Shown: one piece after another, positions 58,223-64,000 of the stretch
Layout of the letters: every line of letters starts with the position of its first letter
Numbering within the stretch: the stretch's first letter is position 1
DNA from: Batrachochytrium dendrobatidis JAM81
Taxonomy: Eukaryota; Chytridiomycota; Chytridiomycetes; Rhizophydiales
Length of the DNA stretch: 64,000 bases
Direction of reading: 5' to 3'
Assembly: GCF_000203795.2 (NCBI RefSeq)
Contig: NW_006281104.1
Span: 1,420,463 to 1,484,462 of the forward strand
Translations under genes and position numbers: made by a program
Notes under the pieces: generated by a model
Database searches by the model: none
Told to the model about the DNA's origin: nothing
The model's input: only the letters and a program-made list of their open reading frames with translations

Positions 58223-59411
58223 ACAACTTTCTTTCAATCTGTGTATCGACTGTATCGATTGTATCGTCCAACATCAAACATTATGTCAATCAATAATAGT
58301 CAAAATACAATATTATATTTTCTGTACGATTATTATAAATCACAATCAATGAAATCCATGAAATCCATGTAAGCTACCAACTCCATCAAAACACTCACTT
58401 GCTCCATTTGCCATGAAGTTGTTACAACACTTTTGATTCAATGTCAGGATGCCAATCACTTTGTATATCCTGTATATCTTGAACCCAGTGGAACTGTCCG
58501 ATTTGTAGGACTGTCCGAGTTTTACACAACATGATGCTGGAAAGAACCATCAAATCACAAATGATTAATTGTGAGCATGATAATTGTAAAGCATCAGTAT
58601 TTCTGTAGACAAAACACAATCATGACAAGAATTGCAAATCCAGAACAACAGGATGTGACTATTGTACATAACTTGCATCAAAACCTTGTTTGAAGACTTG
58701 TTTCAAAACTGGATGTAATGTATTCTGGGTTGACGGAAATGAATATTCAAAATCGTTGACCAATTGCATGAAAACAGGAATCACAATCAGAATTGAAATT
58801 GGACACATTAAAGTCATTTGCCATCATATCCCATGGCCAGATACCAGTATTCAAAATAGGAAATAGTCAATGGTTATTGAAAATAATCAATATTTGCCAA
58901 AATCCAAACAATACAATCATGATAACTTACTGGCTACCTCAAATCAGCAAATCGTTTGAAAATAATACCACAATAACTATCAAACATACTTTGAATGTAA
59001 TTGATGATTCACCAACAATACCACTGTATGCGGTAGATTTGAAATATCAGATACAACAAGTCAAGTGTCGACATGGCAAACGATGAACTGGATGTGTTTT
59101 TCCAGCATTGCTTGACCCAAGAAATGGTGCTGGGTTCCATCAAGATTACGGATTCATAGTATGATATATTCAACATATTTGGCGTCTACATCGGCACTCA
59201 TTACCATTTGATACAATTTATGCTGTAATGTGTGCTGTTTTTCCATCACTTTACCAAGAACATCTAAATCGCTAAATACATGATGAGCCATTCGGTCTAC
59301 ATTGATCTGAGCGTCCGTTACAGTGTGATGATGACTTTTGATCAAAGTACTAAGCCAGAATGTAAAATATACATACAATCCAATGTATCGTAGTAACTCT
59401 CGTTCAGCAAC
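58223..59411. other. intergenic, weak ORFs only
   Basis: Frames at 58793-59086 (+) and 59154-59378 (-) lack recognisable motifs. Near 58400 a + strand stretch reads TCSICHEVVTTLLIQCQDAN, reminiscent of the start of a RING-like finger, but it is not continued. Confidence 0.35.
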
Positions 59412-59792
59412 TCATTGATTCAATGATAAAGTAGCTTGTATTGATTTTGAATGATACTTTTCATCAAGGAATTGAATGTTTGATTTCAAGAGTTTGTTGG
59501 GATCCACTTTGATTGGGTTGTCCAACTTGAGCATATATCGAGATATGATTTCATAAGTAATAGGTTCAATATCATTGCACACATAGTGGATTGCTACTTT
59601 TACAAGATGGTTGGTTAGATTTCGTTCAACAACATGATACTTTTGACCGTTTTTAGGTTTGATGAAGACCGAGTTCACGACCAAAGTTTGTAGATACTTG
59701 GATCTTAAGGATGTGCTTGTGATGTGTAATGTCATTGAGGTGGTTTTGAATAAACCCAAGAAAATACATTTTGGAATGGTATCAACAAACAA
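59412..59792 (-). CDS. hypothetical ORF (126 aa)
   Basis: The minus frame starts MFVDTIPKCIFLGLFKTTS. It is Lys/Ser/Ile-rich (VFIKPKNGQKYHVVERNL, YMLKLDNPIKVDPNKLLKS), protein-like in composition, with no family known. It is divergent from the frame at 59879, so 59793-59878 would be a very short shared promoter. Confidence 0.3.
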   Translation of the reverse strand: MFVDTIPKCIFLGLFKTTSMTLHITSTSLRSKYLQTLVVNSVFIKPKNGQKYHVVERNLTNHLVKVAIHYVCNDIEPITYEIISRYMLKLDNPIKVDPNKLLKSNIQFLDEKYHSKSIQATLSLNQ

Positions 59793-59878
59793 TTGGGTTG
59801 GATTTATTTTCTATTATTATTTAAACTCGTTGAAAATGTTGGAAACCTGTTGGAAACCTGTTACAAAGTAATTCTGAT

Positions 59879-60307
59879 TTGGACGAAAATAGTGGTTTAA
59901 TTGGCTCACACAGAGTCCATTACGAGATGCTCGGATTACATTTTGTCGTTGATTTATTGTTGCCATTAGGAAACCCCAATAACAATACCATGAAAATGAT
60001 TGGATCAACGGTGAATATTGATGTTAAACTCGTCAAAGTCAAACTGCGGTTTACAAAACGTATCCAAGGATTCAGGAGTCGAGTTGAAGCAACAAAGGCG
60101 TACAAGCAACTGATTCAACTACAAATAGAGCATTGGAACCAAGCAAGCAAGTTAAAGCGACAGTTTAATAGACATATCAACAAACATCCTTTCCACCCAA
60201 AATACAATGCAATACAATACAGTGCAAGACACATGTTCACCAATGTGGAGGAGTTGATGCAAAATATACCGGAAAATCACCAATCAAAACCTTGGATATT
60301 GGCTTGA
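59879..60307 (+). CDS. hypothetical basic ORF (142 aa)
   Basis: The frame starts MDENSGLIGSHRVHYEMLGL. The second half is basic and helical (KRIQGFRSRVEATKAYKQLI, WNQASKLKRQFNRHINKH). It is followed 16 bases later by another frame (60324-60602), a possible continuation after a frame change. Not recognised; possibly a decayed gene. Confidence 0.35.
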   Translation: MDENSGLIGSHRVHYEMLGLHFVVDLLLPLGNPNNNTMKMIGSTVNIDVKLVKVKLRFTKRIQGFRSRVEATKAYKQLIQLQIEHWNQASKLKRQFNRHINKHPFHPKYNAIQYSARHMFTNVEELMQNIPENHQSKPWILA

Positions 60308-60323
60308 TATTCAATTTGGGTAT

Positions 60324-60602
60324 ATGCTGCAAAATGTAGATACTGAAAAAACAATTCAATTTAATATTTCAGATAATACATTATTGTTTAATGGTAACAA
60401 TCAATCCATGATTAATACGGATATTGACATTATTTTGGATCTGATTGACGGAAATGATATTATTGAACGCATGAAACGTCATAATTCAAAGTATATTGTT
60501 GAAAGTATCTATGAATATGCCATTTTGCAAGTAACACTGGTTGTTATCAGGTCATTGTATATGAAACAAACCATGTCAATGTATCAATCAACAACCCAGT
60601 AA
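60324..60602 (+). CDS. hypothetical ORF (92 aa)
   Basis: The frame starts MLQNVDTEKTIQFNISDNTL, acidic then helical (IDIILDLIDGNDIIERMKRH). It may be the 3' part of the gene represented at 59879-60307. Not recognised. Confidence 0.25.
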   Translation: MLQNVDTEKTIQFNISDNTLLFNGNNQSMINTDIDIILDLIDGNDIIERMKRHNSKYIVESIYEYAILQVTLVVIRSLYMKQTMSMYQSTTQ

Positions 60603-60729
60603 CTGTTGATGTAATACCCAACGCAGTATACAATCAATGATATGGTTGTTGATCCATTCACAATACTCGACAAATATCAACATATCAGAAAGTTTAAATT
60701 TATTCAAAATCAAAATCATCGACAAACCA

Positions 60730-62157
60730 TCAATCTGAATCTGAATCTGATTCCAGCTCTTCAAATTCTAAACCACGTCTTTTCATAAACCTTTTCAATT
60801 CTTGTCTGGCACTGTATATTTTTCTCCTTGCCATTATATACTCTTGTTTCAATCGCTTTTCAGTTTCCGGATTGTGCCTTGGTTCAGATATTTCTTCTCC
60901 CATTGCTAATACTAGCTTGTGTTCCAATCCAATGATTGCACATACACGATATTCTTCGTGTTTTTCTTTTACAATCTTTTTAGACAACTCAAGCCTCTTC
61001 TTTATACGATTAAATCTTCTCTGATCCTGTTCGTTTAATACAGTCACTTGATTTGGAACAGTATTGCCCGACTCGCCTTGTTCCATTGGTTGTTGTTGGT
61101 GTTGACCGGAAGTGCTTGGAACAGTTACATCTATTGGCCGTTTTCGACTTCGTTTTGGAGTGCCTGAACTGCTCTGATCAGCTGGCCGTTTTCGACTTCG
61201 TTTTGGAGTACCTGAACTGCTCTGATCAGCTGGCCGTTTTCGACTTCGTTTTGGAGTGCCTGAACTGCTCTGATCAGCTGGCCGTTTCCGACTTCGTTTT
61301 GGAGTGCCTGAACTGCTCTGATCAGCTGGCCGTTTTCGACTTCGTTTTGGAGTGCTTGGACTGGGCTCATCAATCGGCTGTTGCTGGTCTTGGTTGGGAA
61401 TATTTAAATCAGTTGCATCCATTAGGTGTTGCTGAGTTTGGTTGGGAATACTTGAACTGGGTTGATCAGCTGGTTGTTGTTGGTATTTGTCAAAAGTGTT
61501 TGGACCGACTTGATCAATTGGGTCAGAAACTTGACTGGGAGTATTTAAACCAGCTATATCAAACAGTTCTTTCCAGTCTTCAAAAGTGTTTGAATTGACT
61601 TCATCTATTAGGTGTTGCCAGTCTTTGTCAGGGATGTATAAACCGGGTCCATCAACTGATTGTTTCCGACTTTGTTTGGAAGCACTCGGACCGGGTTGAT
61701 TCATCGATTGTTGTTGGTCTTGTTTGGAAATACTTGAACCGGGTTCATCAATTGGCCGTTTTCGACCTCGCTTGGGAGTGCTCGGACTGTGTTGATCCAT
61801 TGGTTGATGCCAGTCTTTAGGAATATTTGAATCGGGTCTATCAGCTGTACCAGATACTTGGCTGGAAGTACTTGGACTGGGTTGATCTACTATATTTTGC
61901 CAGTCTTTATTGGAAGTGTTTGGATCAATCGGATCAAATAGGTATTTCCAGTCTTCATCAAGAATGCTTAAATTAACTGCATCCATCATTTCTTGCCAGT
62001 CTTTGTCGGAAGTGCCTGTATTAGGTTCATTGGTTGGGCCAGACACTTGACTGGAAGTGCCTGATGCTTGGAGTGAGCCATCGTTATCAGTCGGTGTCAA
62101 TATTGCATTAGCAGTTGCTGCCGCAGTCAGTACAAGTAAAATATCAACCAATCTCAT
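60730..62157 (-). CDS. predicted secreted protein with repeated basic NLS-like motif, right member of an inverted pair (475 aa)
   Basis: Single minus-strand exon. The start at MRLVDILLVLTAAATANAIL matches the paralogue at 50103. After the signal peptide come the same degenerate Gln/Asp/Pro/Ser repeats (DWQ-containing units), then five exact or near-exact 16-residue repeats with core SSGTPKRSRKRPADQ (about residues 260-345), plus single versions elsewhere (STPKRGRKRPIDE). The C-terminal domain of about 100 residues matches the paralogue (IKKRLELSKKIVKEKHEEYR, then EISEPRHNPETEKRLKQEY and ELKRFMKRRGLEFEELESD). No known domain. The basic repeat is the main difference from the paralogue, which has one unit. 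Confidence 0.85.
   Translation of the reverse strand: MRLVDILLVLTAAATANAILTPTDNDGSLQASGTSSQVSGPTNEPNTGTSDKDWQEMMDAVNLSILDEDWKYLFDPIDPNTSNKDWQNIVDQPSPSTSSQVSGTADRPDSNIPKDWHQPMDQHSPSTPKRGRKRPIDEPGSSISKQDQQQSMNQPGPSASKQSRKQSVDGPGLYIPDKDWQHLIDEVNSNTFEDWKELFDIAGLNTPSQVSDPIDQVGPNTFDKYQQQPADQPSSSIPNQTQQHLMDATDLNIPNQDQQQPIDEPSPSTPKRSRKRPADQSSSGTPKRSRKRPADQSSSGTPKRSRKRPADQSSSGTPKRSRKRPADQSSSGTPKRSRKRPIDVTVPSTSGQHQQQPMEQGESGNTVPNQVTVLNEQDQRRFNRIKKRLELSKKIVKEKHEEYRVCAIIGLEHKLVLAMGEEISEPRHNPETEKRLKQEYIMARRKIYSARQELKRFMKRRGLEFEELESDSDSD
61136..61375 (-). repeat. coding minisatellite, 5 x 48 bp
   Basis: The + strand word GGCCGTTTTCGACTTCGTTT recurs every 48 bases from 61136 (copy four with one change, GTTTCCGAC). 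The near-identity of units indicates recent expansion. It encodes the 16-residue basic repeat of the secreted protein. Confidence 0.95.
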
Positions 62158-64000
62158 CAGACTGGTCAATAGGTTTAAACAATTAATACAAAAGTAGTGT
62201 TGAAACTGATGTCGATTAAAAAACTGTACACACTCGATTGCATTTGTATTTTTATATAGCAAACCAACCCTTATAGGTTAACCGACTATACAGGGTTACT
62301 TGATTGCTTGTAGTGAGCAACTATCAAACCATAGTATGCTGCTCCCTAGCCATAATATCATATTGATCAATTTGATGATTGTGTCGATTAAATTATGCTT
62401 TTACGACCCTTTGATCAGGTATGTTGAAAAGCACACCCTTCAAGAGTGTTGTATAACCGCAAACGCTTTATTTTACAACCGTATTCATGTCAAATGGTTC
62501 ACTCCAGTATTCATCCAACAATGTTTGTGTTATGCATTGCAATATACAATGGTTACTACACATTGACTGTATTGTGTGTTTGATATACAACGATCATCAT
62601 ATGACACACAATCATACTATAATGTTGAATCTACACTTTGTGCACATTTGGTAGTCATAGATTGTACAATCACCAAGTTTGAACCCACATTCATGTATTA
62701 TGTTTGACTGTCAATGTTGTCAATACAACTCTGTACACACATTTGTTGTGTTCATTACCATCCAACCCAATCTCACCATTTCAATCAATCTTGGTCAATG
62801 TTGATGATTTACACGCTAATTCATTATTCAATCTTGTCTGACATTATTATTGGCTTTAATCACGTTTGGTTTATACAACTGCCATGAGTTGTACTACCAT
62901 TATCATTGTGTATCTGATCACCAAGTATTCCAATACATCAATAATACCACAGTGTAAACAGTAATACAGTTGATCAGTATTGTGGCAAGACTTTTCATTC
63001 AAATTTGTATTTGGAAATACTCAATACTGAACAAATGATCGATTCTGTTGTACAAACGGGTTATTAGCAGTGAATGGGTAATCAACCAGACTGTTTACAA
63101 TGTAATCAGACTAAATACATACAATACTACCAATCTATGCAACAAACATGTATCAACCAAAATAACAGACGTTTCTAAAACCAACCCGTGATAAAGGACG
63201 AGTTGGGCTGTTATATATATGGTTGCATATCTACCAAACAGATACAGGCCGTACCATTATGCATGATATCACCCTGTTGTGGCTCAGTTATATCCACAAC
63301 ATTGTGTCTAATACACATCCAACCCTCAACGTGCCAGAATAAAATTGAAACCACTTACCAATAGATTCATGGCGCTGTACTAGCGTATACGCTTGGTCTG
63401 ATGGTGACTAGTTGTATGCCAAACATGAGAGCATCTAGCAACCAACCCTAGATGTTGTGCACATTTGGTGAATACAAGTACAGTTGGATGTCACGGATAG
63501 CAACAATCGACATGACAGTGGACACTATTGGACATGTACACTGTAATGTGACTGTCAGCAACCATCACCATCAGTGTGTATCATGTGTTTAAAAAGTACT
63601 CGCATGCATTGGATTCAACACCACGTTTGTGATTGGGTTTGTATTGGATTGTATTGGTGGTGTTGTATTGCATATATCAGTAGATTGTGTGTTGATTTGA
63701 ATGACATGATCATACATTGTGGTTCATGTATACGATGACAATCTGACCTGTTGACACGGCCAGTTTGTTGAACGACCTGTCAATCTCCAATTCAATTATA
63801 GTACAACGTCACTCATTTGGTGTAGCAGTGACAGATTGCCGAGTTTGATGTTGATCATGTTGTGACACAATCAGCAGTGTTTGATGTATACAGTCTACAT
63901 TAACCTAAAATGACTGTGTAGTCATACCAACGGAAGAATCATGGTTTGAAATACTGAAACAGGCTGTTTGATGCTGTTGTGTCCGAGTGATCCAAAACAC
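62158..64000. other. repeat-rich stretch to the window edge, no gene seen
   Basis: 62158-62770 is the right arm of the inverted duplication, including a MITE terminus TACAACCGTATTCATGTCAA at 62474. 62645-62755 repeats a block also at 46650 and 49500. A TATA-like TATATAAAAA (minus strand, about 62250-62260) lies about 95 bases upstream of the secreted-protein start. The remainder has no coding-like frame. Confidence 0.5.

Noticed and set aside
61053..61598. Plus-strand frame opposite the basic repeats
   Set aside because: It is the complement of the 48-bp repeat of the secreted gene; the minus frame has the signal peptide and a paralogue.

Overview
The window looks like nuclear DNA of a chytrid fungus of the Batrachochytrium type (Rhizophydiales). 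Evidence: single-copy eukaryotic housekeeping genes with many short introns (about 60-80 bp, GT..AG, two GC..AG), an AT-rich background, an Ole1-type desaturase fused to cytochrome b5, and a right half full of fast-evolving genes with signal peptides, low-complexity repeats and no recognisable domains, together with kinase and HNH-nuclease genes like those known from chytrid effector-like repertoires. The genus is inferred from style and content, not from a database match. No rRNA, tRNA or CRISPR was recognised.

Left half (1-31 kb): ordinary conserved genes, closely packed on both strands. In order: the 5' end of a large minus-strand gene cut by the window edge, a cyclic-nucleotide-binding-domain protein, casein kinase 1, galactose-1-phosphate uridylyltransferase, a small unknown protein, stearoyl-CoA desaturase, a GATA zinc-finger protein, mitochondrial ribosomal protein mL49, an NmrA-like NAD(P)-binding protein, a pyruvate-dehydrogenase-phosphatase-like PP2C, a NIPA-type magnesium transporter with a long Gln-rich tail, dolichol-phosphate mannosyltransferase, an unknown Ser/Arg-rich protein, a ZCCHC10-like zinc-knuckle protein and an LDAH-type lipid-droplet hydrolase. 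Exon structures were worked out by joining frames at consensus splice sites with matching phase.

Right half (32-64 kb): an accessory compartment. It starts with two single-pass membrane proteins with huge low-complexity ectodomains (one carrying a 12 x 57 bp minisatellite), then a run of at least six predicted secreted proteins at 40.3, 43.0, 44.7, 47.8, 50.1 and 60.7 kb. The 43.0 and 44.7 kb genes are a tandem duplication including promoters and 3' flanks. The 50.1 and 60.7 kb genes are an inverted duplication about 11 kb apart including their upstream DNA. Between the inverted copies lie an unknown helical protein, a protein kinase with a short N-terminal extension, and an HNH-nuclease gene whose frame is disrupted. 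Several secreted proteins carry short motifs that act inside cells (PPxY, SILK plus KVxF, repeated basic NLS-like tracts), which suggests translocated effectors; this is inference.

A MITE-like family (terminal inverted repeats near TACAGCCGTATTCAYGTAAA, apparent TA target duplication, about 360-480 bp) is scattered throughout, including one copy in each of two successive introns of the magnesium transporter gene.
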